A model generated the notes under the pieces. It saw only the letters and a list, made by a program, of their open reading frames with translations. It did no database searches and was not told the DNA's origin. Below, piece by piece: positions 7,864 to 17,017 of a stretch of DNA of 39,882 nucleotides (positions are counted from its first letter, which is position 1; the number at the start of each line of letters is the position of its first letter). The DNA is from Desulfotomaculaceae bacterium (lineage in GTDB: Bacteria > Bacillota > Desulfotomaculia > Desulfotomaculales > Pelotomaculaceae), in assembly GCA_028702695.1 (NCBI GenBank), contig JAQVOH010000014.1, positions 1 to 39,882 on the forward strand, written 5' to 3'. A program made the position numbers and the translations under genes.

Positions 7864-9039
7864 TTAATAAACGCTGTTGATTACCCTTTTCATTTGAAGA
7901 AATATGGAGGCTTTGGGAACATCATCTTTAGCTACGAGTTTAACCCGCAAGACTTCCTGGCCTTTTTTGGTAACGACATAGGACCCCATTTCCTGACCCT
8001 GCAAAATCGGAGCATTAATATAGCCGGGCAGTTCAACCTTTGACTCTAACCCTTTTTCTTCGCCCTTTGCTACTAATACGCTGGCCCTTTCCGAGGTCAG
8101 GACATCAACACTGCCGGACTGTCCCTTACCAACCTTGACAGTACCCACGTTGGTTCCCTGCTCGGCCAAATGAACCGCTTTATAACGGGCAAAGCCATAG
8201 TTTAGAATCTTGGTCGATTCATTGAAATGGCTTTTCGGTTCAGCCGTTCCCAGGACAACGCAGATTAGCCTTAGTCCGTCTCTTTCTGCCGAGGAAGCCA
8301 GGCAGTATTTTGCAGCCTCCGTCCAACCGGTCTTGCCCGCATCGGCCCCATTATACCACCAGAGCATCTTGTTGGTGTTCCATAATTTAAAGGAGCCACC
8401 GCGTAGTTCATGCTCTTTCATCGCGGTAATCTCTCTAAAGAGCGGGTTTTTTAGTCCTTCTTTGAGAATCATCGCCAAGTCACAAGCGCTGGTATAATGG
8501 TCATCCGCGGTAAGGCCGTGGCAGTTTACAAAATGGGTGTTTTCCAGTCCAAGAGACTTGGCCTTATCGTTCATGAGCTGTACGAAAGCTTCTTCGCTTC
8601 CTGCAATATGCTCAGCTACAGCTACGCAGGCGTCATTGGCCGACTGCAGTCCTATTGATGTAAGCAGGTCCCACAAGCTCATTTCCTCACCAGGGTCAAG
8701 ATAAATCTGCGACCCGCCCATTTCCCAGGCGTTTTCACTGGCCACAACCTGGTCGGTCAACTTAAACTCACCCTCTTCTACTGCTTCCGTTGCCAGTAAC
8801 AGGGTCATCAACTTCGTGACGCTGGCCATAGGCAGCCGCTTGTTCGACTCCTTTTCATAGATTATTTTATTGGAATAGGGCTCGAGCAGCACGGCCGCTT
8901 CGGCTGTTGTTTCCAGGGTTCCCTTGGCGGGTTCCTTGTCTGTTGCTGCTATTGCGGCGGCTGAAGCGAACTGACAACCTGTAAACACGGCCAGAAGCAC
9001 GGCAACTAGCAGGATTAACTTGGCTTTTTGCCAGGACAT
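7864..9039 (-). CDS. dacF: D-alanyl-D-alanine carboxypeptidase (DacF-type, S11 family)
   Basis: A low-molecular-weight penicillin-binding protein that trims the terminal D-Ala from peptidoglycan stem peptides. The catalytic set is complete: SxxK as Ser73-Lys76 in ASVTKLM, SxN as SAN (133-135) and KTG at 236-238 in DAGKTGWTEAAKY. A C-terminal beta-rich PBP5-like domain follows, ending in a possibly amphipathic tail. The N-terminus is a secretion signal with hydrophobic residues 8-20; FTGC resembles a loose lipobox, and ASA offers a signal peptidase I site, so the anchoring mode is open. ATG 9039 has GGGGG 9 nt upstream. Its position before spoIIAA supports the sporulation-associated DacF name. 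Confidence 0.93.
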   Translation of the reverse strand: MSWQKAKLILLVAVLLAVFTGCQFASAAAIAATDKEPAKGTLETTAEAAVLLEPYSNKIIYEKESNKRLPMASVTKLMTLLLATEAVEEGEFKLTDQVVASENAWEMGGSQIYLDPGEEMSLWDLLTSIGLQSANDACVAVAEHIAGSEEAFVQLMNDKAKSLGLENTHFVNCHGLTADDHYTSACDLAMILKEGLKNPLFREITAMKEHELRGGSFKLWNTNKMLWWYNGADAGKTGWTEAAKYCLASSAERDGLRLICVVLGTAEPKSHFNESTKILNYGFARYKAVHLAEQGTNVGTVKVGKGQSGSVDVLTSERASVLVAKGEEKGLESKVELPGYINAPILQGQEMGSYVVTKKGQEVLRVKLVAKDDVPKASIFLQMKRVINSVY

Positions 9040-9094
9040 AAATGCATACCCCCAATCGATATTTCAGTTTCCCCAAATTCTTCTCGGTGGTTCC

Positions 9095-9217
9095 ATGGAA
9101 ATGCTACCAGTTCCGCTTGTAATGGGGTTGTTTGTATTATGTTTCCTTGTGATAAAGTTATGCGCGGTAACTGGAGCAGCACGTAAAAAAACACCCCGCA
9201 CATGTGCGAAGGAGTAA
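9095..9217 (+). CDS. Possible small membrane peptide (low confidence)
   Basis: A 40-codon plus-strand frame in the 253-nt gap between dacF and pdp. It encodes an acidic start, one hydrophobic stretch of about 19 residues (LVMGLFVLCFLVIK) and a basic tail with KK. That topology is typical of tiny membrane proteins. There is no clear Shine-Dalgarno and I recognise no family, so it may be chance. Nothing else is recognisable in 9040-9292. Confidence 0.18.
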   Translation: MEMLPVPLVMGLFVLCFLVIKLCAVTGAARKKTPRTCAKE

Positions 9218-9292
9218 TAATTTGCCAAGCATAATGTTGTCTTTAAAATCATTTAAGAAATTGAATCCGTTGTCAAGCACAAGTTCGTCAAA

Positions 9293-10594
9293 CTATTGAA
9301 TTACATCATAGATGTAATGAATGGGTAATGGCTCGCTATCACTGTATTTATATGCACTCTTTACGATAGCTTCAGCTTCTTCATGCTCATCAAGGTTAGT
9401 GTGCAATATACAGATTGTATCTCCGGCGTTGACTTTATCACCTATCTTATGAACCATTGTTAGTCCAGCAGAGTAATCTATCAGGTCATCCTTCTTCTTC
9501 CGGCCTGCTCCAAGGAGCATTGCTGCAACGCCTATAGCTTCAGCATTGATAGCTGCTACAAAACCGTTTTTTAAAGATTTAACTTCGATATGGTTCTTTG
9601 CTTGTGGTAGTCTATCAGGCTTATAAATAAATTCGGGATTACCCCCTTGGATTACAACAAACTGTTTAAACTTTTCAATAGCCTTACCGGACCGAACCAG
9701 TTGTTCCAGATTGCTGTAGGCGAGTTCAAAATCAGGATAAGCGCCACCCACAACAGTCATATGAGCCGCTATTGTGAGCGCTACGGCAGTTAAATCTTTT
9801 GCGCCTTTGCCCGTCAGCACTTCTATAGCTTCCTTTACCTCATTGGCATTACCGATCTCATTGCCTAAAGGCTGGCTCATATCCGTAATAACAGCTATTG
9901 TTTTCCTATTAAGCGATTTACCTATTTCAACCATAGTTGTGGCCAGTTCCTTAGCTTGTGCGATTGATTTCATAAAAGCACCAGAACCGACCTTAACGTC
10001 CAGGACAATGGCGTCAGCACCGGAAGCGATCTTCTTGCTCATTACTGAACTGGCGATCAAAGGAACACTATCTACGGTCGCGGTAACATCCCTCAAGGCA
10101 TATATTTTCTTGTCAGCAGGGGTCAAGTTTGCACTTTGCCCGGCAATAGCCATTTTGTAGGTATTCACATGCGAAATAAATTTGTCTTTCGGCAGGGCGG
10201 TGTTAAAGCCTGCAATTGCCTCCAGTTTGTCTATCGTCCCGCCTGTGTGCCCCAAACCCCTGCCGGACATTTTTGCAACAGGTACTCCTACGGATGCAAC
10301 CAGAGGGATAATGATCAGGCTTACTTTATCTCCTACGCCGCCAGTCGAATGTTTATCAACTTTTATTCCTTTGATCGCTGTTAAATCAAGCTTATCTCCC
10401 GAATTAACATAAGCAAGGGTGAGATTTGCGATTTCTTCTTTGTCCATACCTCTAAAGTATATCGCCATGAGTAAGGCTGCCATCTGATAGTCAGGCACTT
10501 CTCCAGAAGTGTAACCAGCAATGATAAAACCAATCTCATCTCTGGTTAATTTTATACCCTGCTTCTTTTTTTGGATAAGGTCAACCATCCTCAT
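9293..10594 (-). CDS. pdp: Pyrimidine-nucleoside phosphorylase
   Basis: Phosphorolysis of uridine and thymidine nucleosides to base plus (deoxy)ribose-1-phosphate. The glycosyltransferase family 3 signature is seen in KVDKHSTGGVGDKVS and KMSGRGLGHTGGTIDKLEAI, with a C-terminal alpha/beta domain. Starting at ATG 10594 gives MRMVDLIQKK and 433 aa, exactly the length of the Bacillus enzyme, with GGGGGTGA about 6 nt upstream. An ATG at 10609 overlaps that SD. It lies 60 nt after deoB, and the products feed deoB directly. Confidence 0.95.
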   Translation of the reverse strand: MRMVDLIQKKKQGIKLTRDEIGFIIAGYTSGEVPDYQMAALLMAIYFRGMDKEEIANLTLAYVNSGDKLDLTAIKGIKVDKHSTGGVGDKVSLIIIPLVASVGVPVAKMSGRGLGHTGGTIDKLEAIAGFNTALPKDKFISHVNTYKMAIAGQSANLTPADKKIYALRDVTATVDSVPLIASSVMSKKIASGADAIVLDVKVGSGAFMKSIAQAKELATTMVEIGKSLNRKTIAVITDMSQPLGNEIGNANEVKEAIEVLTGKGAKDLTAVALTIAAHMTVVGGAYPDFELAYSNLEQLVRSGKAIEKFKQFVVIQGGNPEFIYKPDRLPQAKNHIEVKSLKNGFVAAINAEAIGVAAMLLGAGRKKKDDLIDYSAGLTMVHKIGDKVNAGDTICILHTNLDEHEEAEAIVKSAYKYSDSEPLPIHYIYDVIQ

Positions 10595-10654
10595 ACTATT
10601 CACCCCCATATTACTGCTATTCAGCCGGCTATTTTAAATATGTGCATATTCGCT

Positions 10655-11836
10655 TTACTCTTTCCGGACTAGCGGCCAAAAGCTTGTGCCACTAGGAAAT
10701 TTCAGGCCAAAGCTGTCGGCTATGGTGGCCGCCACATCTGCGAAAGTTTGCCTTACCCCGAGGTCTTGCCCGCCGCGCAACTGTTTGCCATAAACGAGGA
10801 GGGGAACGTACTCCCTGGAGTGGTCGGTAGACTGGGTGGTGGGGTCACAACCGTGGTCCGCTGTTATAATCAGCACATCCTGTTCTCGCAGTAAGTTGAG
10901 CAGTTCTGGTAAACGCAGATCCAGTTCTTCCAGTGCATCTGCATACCCCCGCGGGTTATTGCGGTGACCGTAAAGCATATCAAAGTCAACCAGATTGGCA
11001 AAGATTAGCCCGCCTGAAACTGAATTCAGCATGATTTTGGTCTGGTCCAAGCCTTCCGTATTGTCTCTGGTTGGAGTGAACTCGCTGATCCCCTCCCCAT
11101 CAAAAATATCGCGGATTTTACCGACGGCTATGACGGGGATGCCGTTATCCTGCAGCAGGTTAAGTACTGTTTGGCCCGGCGGTTTTACTGAAAAGTCATG
11201 CCGGTTCGTCGTTCTTTTAAAACTCCCGGGGCGACCGGTGAAGGGTCTGGCGATCACCCTACCCACAGCATGCTTCCCGGTCAGTAGTTCCCGCGCAATA
11301 CGGCAAATCTGGTACAGTTCTTCCAACGGAATGATTTCCTCGTGCGCGGCTACCTGGAATACGCTGTCGGCTGAGGTGTAGACGATAGGTAAACCTGTTG
11401 CCATGTGCAATTCACCCAGTTCTTCGATGATCACCGTGCCGGAGGCAACCTTGTTGCCAAGAACTTTGCGCCCTATGCGTTCCTCATAAGCTCTAATCAG
11501 TTCAGGGGGGAAACCGTCAGGGAAAACAGGAAATGGACGCTCCAGAATTAAACCGGACAGCTCCCAGTGGCCAGTGGTGGTATCTTTGCCAGGTGACAAC
11601 TCGGCCATCCGGCCGAAAGACCCTACCGGTTTTTTTGCTGGAGGAACCCCCTTTATATTAATAATATTGCCCAGGCCCAGGCGGGCCAGGTTGGGCAGTC
11701 GCAATCCCCCTACAGACCCGGCGATATTCCCAAGAGTGTTGCTGCCGGTATCTCCATATTGGTCTGCATCAGGCAGTTCACCTACACCAGCGCTGTCAAG
11801 TACAACTAAGGCAACTCTTTTCAATTTCAGAGACAA
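10655..11836 (-). CDS. deoB: Phosphopentomutase
   Basis: Interconverts (deoxy)ribose-1-phosphate and -5-phosphate, linking nucleoside salvage to the pentose phosphate pathway. Alkaline-phosphatase-superfamily features are [17 protein letters not shown] with its metal Asp, [10 protein letters not shown] with the phospho-accepting Thr, [14 protein letters not shown] and [10 protein letters not shown]. The length of 393 aa is normal. The start is uncertain: TTG 11836 directly abuts AGAGGGGG, so a CTG or TTG 2-4 codons later would be better spaced. The order xerD-deoB-pdp-dacF-spoIIA is the same as ripX-drm-pdp-dacF in Bacillus. Confidence 0.94.
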   Translation of the reverse strand: MSLKLKRVALVVLDSAGVGELPDADQYGDTGSNTLGNIAGSVGGLRLPNLARLGLGNIINIKGVPPAKKPVGSFGRMAELSPGKDTTTGHWELSGLILERPFPVFPDGFPPELIRAYEERIGRKVLGNKVASGTVIIEELGELHMATGLPIVYTSADSVFQVAAHEEIIPLEELYQICRIARELLTGKHAVGRVIARPFTGRPGSFKRTTNRHDFSVKPPGQTVLNLLQDNGIPVIAVGKIRDIFDGEGISEFTPTRDNTEGLDQTKIMLNSVSGGLIFANLVDFDMLYGHRNNPRGYADALEELDLRLPELLNLLREQDVLIITADHGCDPTTQSTDHSREYVPLLVYGKQLRGGQDLGVRQTFADVAATIADSFGLKFPSGTSFWPLVRKE

Positions 11837-12032
11837 CCCCCTCTAATATGTAATTGTTAAAAAACTGTCCTAAATACATTTCGCCTTATACGGGACTGGG
11901 TGGAATTGATGTGAAAATATTTTTGCAGCCCGATATGTATTTGAGTGTATAGCAATTGTTAACTGGTTTATCGAAAAACCTTGGTGGTTGTGATGTAAAT
12001 CCTCTGATGGCGCTCGTATTTCTCTCACCTGT

Positions 12033-12920
12033 TCAGGCCCTGGGGTGACTGCGGTTGTAAACCTCCTTGACCCTTTTTTTAGTGAGGTGAGTATAAATTT
12101 GGGTAGTACTGATATCAGTATGCCCCAGCATTTCCTGCACCGAACGAATATCGGCGCCATTTTCTAAAAGGTGTGTGGCAAAGGAATGCCTCATTGTATG
12201 TGGGGTTATAACAGTATTAATTTTTGCTTTGAGGGCGTATTTTTTAATGATTTTCCAAAAGCCCTGCCTGGTCAGCCTCTGCCCGCGGTGGTTGACGAAA
12301 AGAGCGGAGATATTTCCGGACTGCTCTAGTTTGCACCTGCTACGACCCAGATATTCCCTGAGGAAGTGGGCTGCCACATCACCCAGCGGAACCATCCGCT
12401 CTTTGGCACCCTTGCCGAAAAAACGGATAAAACCGTTTTCCAAGTTTAGACTGGTGATGTCGAGAGAAACCAATTCAGACACCCGTAGACCTGTGGCGTA
12501 AAGGAGTTCCAGCATGGCCTTGTCCCGCAAACCTGCAGGCTCCCCTATAAGAGGCTGGCTCAGTAAAAGGTCAACTTCTTCTATGGTCAGGACCCGTGGT
12601 AACCTCTGGGCCGGCTTTGGCGATTCCAGATCCTGGGCAGGGTCCTTGCTGACGACCCCCTCATTTAATGCAAACCGGTAATAAGATTTAATAGCTGCCA
12701 AATGACGGGATATGGTAGCTGGGGAGCGCCCCTTCAATTGCAGTTGGAAGAGATGTGACATGATTGCGTCTTTACCTGCTTGCTCCATAGTAATCAAACC
12801 ATACTGGCGACAGTAGGCAATATAACCTTTTAAATCGGTACTGTAAGATGCCAGCGTATTTGCAGCAAGCCCTCGCTCAACGGATAGATGGTAAATAAAT
12901 TCTTCAAGAAATTTTTCCAC
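12033..12920 (-). CDS. xerD: Tyrosine recombinase XerD
   Basis: Resolves chromosome dimers at dif together with XerC. The 295-aa protein has an N-terminal SAM-like domain and the full catalytic set: Arg146 (ATGLRVSEL), Lys170, His241 and Arg244 (HTMRHSF), His267 (LGHTD) and the nucleophile Tyr276 (QIYTH). GTG 12920 has a GGGGTAG-type SD. The Bacillus gene order next to deoB favours XerD over XerC or a phage integrase. The 196-nt gap to deoB holds nothing recognisable. Confidence 0.93.
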   Translation of the reverse strand: MEKFLEEFIYHLSVERGLAANTLASYSTDLKGYIAYCRQYGLITMEQAGKDAIMSHLFQLQLKGRSPATISRHLAAIKSYYRFALNEGVVSKDPAQDLESPKPAQRLPRVLTIEEVDLLLSQPLIGEPAGLRDKAMLELLYATGLRVSELVSLDITSLNLENGFIRFFGKGAKERMVPLGDVAAHFLREYLGRSRCKLEQSGNISALFVNHRGQRLTRQGFWKIIKKYALKAKINTVITPHTMRHSFATHLLENGADIRSVQEMLGHTDISTTQIYTHLTKKRVKEVYNRSHPRA

Positions 12921-12999
12921 ATTACTACCCCAAATGAATAAAGTCTATTACAAGACTCTATTTCCACATCCAGCCATATAATCCTTTTATCATCCTGGA

Positions 13000-13023
13000 A
13001 CTCCCACTTATAGAAGTGGGAGT
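13000..13023. repeat. Perfect 10-bp inverted repeat (hairpin), possible IS200/IS605-type relic
   Basis: Arms actcccactt (13000-13009) and aagtgggagt (13014-13023) flank the loop atag. There is no T run after it, so it is not a normal terminator. It lies between the divergent xerD and prfC genes, upstream of the prfC promoter. Hairpins built on this kind of core commonly mark the ends of IS200/IS605/IS1341 elements, but no transposase or tnpB gene is present, so that origin is inference. Confidence 0.45.
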
Positions 13024-13073
13024 CTTAGAATTGGATAGAACAAAAGTTCTAGCGCCGGCAGCCGCGTAAGTGT

Positions 13074-13102
13074 TTGTCAACAATCGATCATGCTATTATA
13101 AT
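13074..13102 (+). promoter_or_regulatory. Sigma-A promoter of prfC
   Basis: TTGTCA at 13074-13079, a spacer of exactly 17 nt, and TATAAT at 13097-13102, about 35 nt upstream of the prfC ATG. Confidence 0.7.
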
Positions 13103-13126
13103 AATGTAAGCTTCTTAACTCAATTT

Positions 13127-14745
13127 CTGGAGGATTTATGATACAAAATAAAACAATTATCTGTCAAGATGAGCTGGATTACGAAGTTTCCCGCCGTCGC
13201 ACCTTCGCTATTATATCTCACCCTGATGCAGGTAAAACAACACTTACCGAAAAGTTGCTCCTTTACGCCGGCGCCGTCGACATAGCCGGCTCGGTACGTG
13301 CCAGTAAGAACCAGCGTAATGCGACTTCCGACTGGATGGAAATTGAACAGCAGCGGGGTATTTCAATAACTACCGCTGCATTGCAGTTTGATTGCCAGGG
13401 GTACCGGATTAACCTGCTTGATACACCGGGCCACCAGGATTTCAGTGAAGATACCTACAGAACACTGATGGTGACGGACAGCGCGGTGATGGTGTTGGAC
13501 GCCGCCAAAGGAATAGAGTCTCAGACTAAAAAGCTGTTCCAGGTAAGCCGGTTGCGAAACACACCAATACTGACGTTTATCAATAAACTTGACCGACCCA
13601 GTAGAGAGCCACTGGAACTACTCGATGAAATTGAACAGGTTATGGGTATCAGTCCAGCGCCTATGAACTGGCCCATCGGCAACGGGCCTACTTTTAAAGG
13701 TGTGTATGATTTGCGTACTAAAAATGTACTTCTTTTTGAACGTACCCATCACGGAAAGTACAAAGCTCCTGTTCAGGCACACAATCTATACGACTCCCTG
13801 CTGACTGAACTTCTTGGCAAAGATGAGCATACCAAACTAATTGATGAGATAGAGCTTATCAACGTGGCCGGAGCGACTTTTAATCTTGATAACTATTTAG
13901 AGGGTAAGCTTACTCCGGTATTTTTCGGCAGCGCTATTAATAATTTCGGGCTTGAGCCCTTTTGGCATTCTCTTATTGAATTTGCACCCGCTCCTGGCGA
14001 ATACAAAGCTCTCCAGGGCAGTATACAACCCACAAACCAAAATTTTTCGGGACTAGTATTTAAAATACAGGCCAACATGGACCCCAATCACCGGGACCGG
14101 GTCGCTTTCCTGCGCGTTTGCTCCGGCCGCCTCGAAAAGGATATGCAGGTATATAACTCCCGTTTAGAGCGAAATGTTCGCATATCACGCGCCTACAGAT
14201 TCTTTGCCGGTGAACGGGAACCCGTTGATGAGGCCTATCCCGGTGACGTGGTGGGCCTTGTGAGCCCGGGTCTTTTTAGTATTGGAGACACTTTGTGTGC
14301 GGGGCAAAAAATTAAATTTAACGCCATCCCCCGTTTCAACCCGGAACATTTCTGTATCCTGCAAAACATAGATATTGCCAAATACAAGCAATTTAATAAA
14401 GGGCTCCAGCAATTAGAGGAGGAGGGCGCCATACAGATTTTTTTCTTTAAAGACAACCTGCGGAAAGAACCTGTACTGGCTGCTGTAGGTGAACTTCAGT
14501 TTGAGGTGGTAACGGCGCGGTTGCGGGCTGAGTACGGTGTGGAAACGGCCATCAATAACCTTACTTTCACCTGCGCCCGCTGGGTGGAATACGACCCGAA
14601 GGCAGAAAAAGAAATCACCTGGCCTTCCAGGTGCAAATTGGCATATGACCGGGATGAAAATCTGGTGGTGTTGTTCCCATCTAAATGGGATTTGGACTAC
14701 TGCCAGGAGAAAAACCCGCAACTTGTGTTAAAAGAATTGGGTTAA
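13127..14745 (+). CDS. prfC: Peptide chain release factor 3
   Basis: A translational GTPase that recycles RF1/RF2 from the ribosome after termination. The coding sequence proper begins at ATG 13138; GGAGG with 4-5 nt spacing lies at about 13127-13133. The protein has 535 aa. Motifs are G1 ISHPDAGKTT, G2 RGISIT, G3 DTPGHQDFSEDTYRTL and G4 NKLD. The SEDTYR extension after G3 separates RF3 from EF-G. A domain II barrel and the C-terminal RF3 domain follow. It is one of only two convincing plus-strand genes, has its own sigma-A promoter, and converges on spoIIM with a shared terminator region. Confidence 0.95.
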
Positions 14746-14780
14746 TTACCAGCGCAAAAACAGCATTTTATATGCCCACA

Positions 14781-14833
14781 GTTGCAAAAACATATAATAT
14801 ACAATCCCCGACGAGGGGATTGTTTATTATATG
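14781..14833 (-). terminator. Long-stem terminator between spoIIM and prfC
   Basis: Immediately after the spoIIM stop codon, catataata (14791-14799) and caatcccc (14802-14809) pair with ggggattg (14815-14822) and tattatatg (14825-14833). This makes a stem of about 17-20 bp with a small internal loop. On the minus strand TTTTTGC follows (14790-14784), a good U tract; it can also stop prfC from the other side. Confidence 0.8.
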
Positions 14834-15463
14834 TCAAAGCAGGTAAACAGCGGCTAGTTTGACCAGAAGCGGCGTCAGGTATACTTCTACCAGACCGGCC
14901 ACGGCCGAAACAAGCAGAACAAGACACATCAGCCCGCTGTAAATAACAAAACTGGGCCATATTATTGTTTTTGAGTTATAAAAGCGCTTGACCAGCAACA
15001 GGGCAAAGCATAGTGAAGCAACGCCGCCTAATAGCAGCGCTGGAACCAGGATAATATTCTGGGGCAGGATAGCCGCGCAAGCAAGTGCCATGCCCTGCAC
15101 GCTCTTTGGGTTGGTTAAAAAAGTAATACAATATCCCAGGACAAAACCGCGGGTGAAAATAATCCCCAACATAACCGGGATGCCGATAACGGTCAAACCC
15201 AGAAGATACACTTCCAAAATGAGAACGAGGTCATTGTACATGACATCCCTTAGAGCACCGGTATGATCCACTTCCATCATCTCAGCCTGTTGCAGGAATT
15301 GGTCCAGGTTAGTTTTGAGTTCCTGCGCCTGTTCAAACGGGAGCCCTTTAACACCCATAGTACCTGTGATGATACCAAGAGCAAATACAACAGCCACTAT
15401 TAAATAGGCAGGCCAGCTTTGACGTATCGAGTTGGCCCAGAAGCCCCGCAGCGATTTTAGCAC
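14834..15463 (-). CDS. spoIIM: Stage II sporulation protein M
   Basis: A membrane protein of the DMP complex (SpoIID, SpoIIM, SpoIIP) that remodels septal peptidoglycan and drives engulfment. The 209-aa protein has about five hydrophobic segments, starting at residues 20-35 (AYLIVAVVFALGIITG), which matches the length and topology of Bacillus SpoIIM (about 214 aa). Its location near xerD/deoB/pdp and beside a mciZ-like gene reproduces the Bacillus region. It is probably transcribed by sigma-E in the mother cell; I did not find a clear promoter. Confidence 0.92.
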   Translation of the reverse strand: MLKSLRGFWANSIRQSWPAYLIVAVVFALGIITGTMGVKGLPFEQAQELKTNLDQFLQQAEMMEVDHTGALRDVMYNDLVLILEVYLLGLTVIGIPVMLGIIFTRGFVLGYCITFLTNPKSVQGMALACAAILPQNIILVPALLLGGVASLCFALLLVKRFYNSKTIIWPSFVIYSGLMCLVLLVSAVAGLVEVYLTPLLVKLAAVYLL

Positions 15464-15562
15464 CTTCCCGACCCCCTCTCGTCCTGTTCCTGAATATTTT
15501 TATGATCGGGACATCCCCTTTATGATTAGCTTGAGAGCAATTTACTGGAGGTACTAAAAAGC

Positions 15563-15591
15563 TCATAACTTCTTGCTGCCTTTCATATGTT
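15563..15591 (+). promoter_or_regulatory. Possible sigma-E promoter of the mciZ-like gene
   Basis: tcATAac at 15563-15569 (consensus KMATATT, 5 of 7) and CATATGTT at 15584-15591 (consensus CATACAHT, 6 of 8) are separated by 14 nt, a permitted spacing. It lies 33 nt upstream of the start codon. Bacillus mciZ is a sigma-E gene, which raises the prior. Confidence 0.4.
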
Positions 15592-15623
15592 TAAAGGACA
15601 AGTTCGGAAGGGGGCAACAATAC

Positions 15624-15794
15624 ATGGAAAGGTGCGAACATATTGGGACCAAGGAGTCTTCCAGAGTAAGAATTTACGTTCAAAAAGGAGGGGTTTTTAT
15701 TTGTGGCAAACCAAAAGAAATCCGGCGCCTGCTTAAGACCTATGCCAGCAGATACCGGACTGTTAAGGAACTAATAACTTATAATCTTAATTGA
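15624..15794 (+). CDS. mciZ: MciZ-like FtsZ polymerisation inhibitor (mother cell)
   Basis: A 56-aa basic protein. Its C-terminal two thirds follow the MciZ pattern: a short beta strand with Gly-Val (VQKGGVFICGKPKEIRR), then a helix with LKTY, then a final RTVKELI. This corresponds to GVVLVGKAWEIRAKLKEY and VKDWIS of the 40-aa Bacillus peptide. MciZ binds FtsZ and blocks Z-ring assembly in the mother cell during sporulation. ATG 15624 is chosen because GGAAGGGGG lies 9 nt upstream; an ATG at 15573 lacks an SD. It is divergent from spoIIM, and Bacillus mciZ lies in the same chromosomal neighbourhood. The short length makes the identification probable rather than certain. Confidence 0.62.
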   Translation: MERCEHIGTKESSRVRIYVQKGGVFICGKPKEIRRLLKTYASRYRTVKELITYNLN

Positions 15795-15840
15795 TCACTA
15801 TCTAGGAAACAGTATATCAATGAATAGCATTCGTTTATTT

Positions 15841-16977
15841 TCAGTGTTGTTGCCCCTGCTGCAGTCGCTGTGCTGCACGCACAATTTCTAAGAGGTAACG
15901 GACGTTGCCGCTAAGGTCGGCCAGGCTGATAAATTCTTCTGTGGTATGGACTTTGTTCATGCCGATACCAAGTACAGCCGCAGCAATACCCTTGCTGTTA
16001 AAAATATTGGCGTCACTGCCCCCTCCGGTATTTTTGAGGCGGGGGGTCAGTTCCAGGTTTTTTGCTGCGCTTAAGGCCAGGCGGACAGGAAGAGCTTGCT
16101 CATCCAGGCTAAACCCTTCATACACCCTATCCACCACAATCCGGGCTTTGGCGCCAAATTTATCAGACGTTACTTTTATGGCTTCACATATGTGCGCAGT
16201 CTGGGCGGCCAACTTAGTAGGGTCCAAGCTTCGAGCCTCGCCCTGGATGGTCACGCTGTCTGGTACAATATTGGTGGCTTTTCCACCTGAAATAATACCA
16301 ATATTGCTGGTAGTCTCATCATCAATCCGGCCAATTTTCATCCCGGCAATGGCCTGGGAGGCGACCATAATCGCATTCACACCTGCCTCGGGGTTAATCC
16401 CGGCATGGGCTGACCTGCCTGTGATGGTCACTCCTATCTGGTCCTGCCACGGAGCCCGGGTTACAATCGTACCCGGTGGCCCATCGCTGTCGAGCACAAA
16501 GCCAGCGGCTGCAGACAACTGTTTGTAATCCAGGTTCTTGGAACCAAACAGGCCACCCTCTTCCCAGATGGTAAAAACAACCTCCAGACCACCATGTTCC
16601 AAGTTTTCCTCCTGGACCAGCCGCAAAACCTCCAGGATGGCAACAAGGCCGGCCTTGTCATCGGACCCAAGTACCGTAGCACCGGAAGATCGGACTACAC
16701 CCCCGTCAAGCACGGGCTTGACTCCCCTGCCGGGCTCTACCGTATCCATATGGGCAGACAGCAATAACACAGGCGCTCCGCTCTTGCCAGGCAGCTTGCC
16801 GATAATGTTGCCGGTATCCGACCCAACTTCCCGGCCGGCGCTGTCTTCACTTACCTCCAGGCCGATTTCTGAAAGTTTCCGCTTGAGCAGGTCAGCTATA
16901 GCCCGCTCTTTGCCGGAAACGCTGTCTACCTGGACGAGTTCTAAAAATTCATTTAGAATACGCTCAGAGTTAACCAT
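15841..16977 (-). CDS. M20/M28-superfamily metallopeptidase (PepT/YqjE-like)
   Basis: A zinc aminopeptidase-like protein of 378 aa. Dinuclear zinc-site motifs include SAHMDTVEPG (His, Asp), LGSDDKAG (bridging Asp), WEEGGLFG (catalytic Glu and ligand Glu) and SDGPPG. ITGRSAHAGINPEAG belongs to the dimerisation domain. The family is annotated as peptidase T-like protein; a di- or tripeptide substrate is likely but not proven. ATG 16977 has GGGTGGGTG just upstream; the frame extends 8 codons further without an SD. It lies 40 nt after the oxidoreductase gamma gene and is probably the last gene of that transcript. Confidence 0.85.
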   Translation of the reverse strand: MVNSERILNEFLELVQVDSVSGKERAIADLLKRKLSEIGLEVSEDSAGREVGSDTGNIIGKLPGKSGAPVLLLSAHMDTVEPGRGVKPVLDGGVVRSSGATVLGSDDKAGLVAILEVLRLVQEENLEHGGLEVVFTIWEEGGLFGSKNLDYKQLSAAAGFVLDSDGPPGTIVTRAPWQDQIGVTITGRSAHAGINPEAGVNAIMVASQAIAGMKIGRIDDETTSNIGIISGGKATNIVPDSVTIQGEARSLDPTKLAAQTAHICEAIKVTSDKFGAKARIVVDRVYEGFSLDEQALPVRLALSAAKNLELTPRLKNTGGGSDANIFNSKGIAAAVLGIGMNKVHTTEEFISLADLSGNVRYLLEIVRAAQRLQQGQQH

Positions 16978-17017
16978 AATCACCCACCCTGAAAATAACA
17001 TTCCGAATCTTAATAGG

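Noticed and set aside
11870-12160. 96-codon minus-strand frame overlapping the 3' end of xerD
   Set aside because: Out of frame with XerD, covering its catalytic C-terminus; no family likeness.
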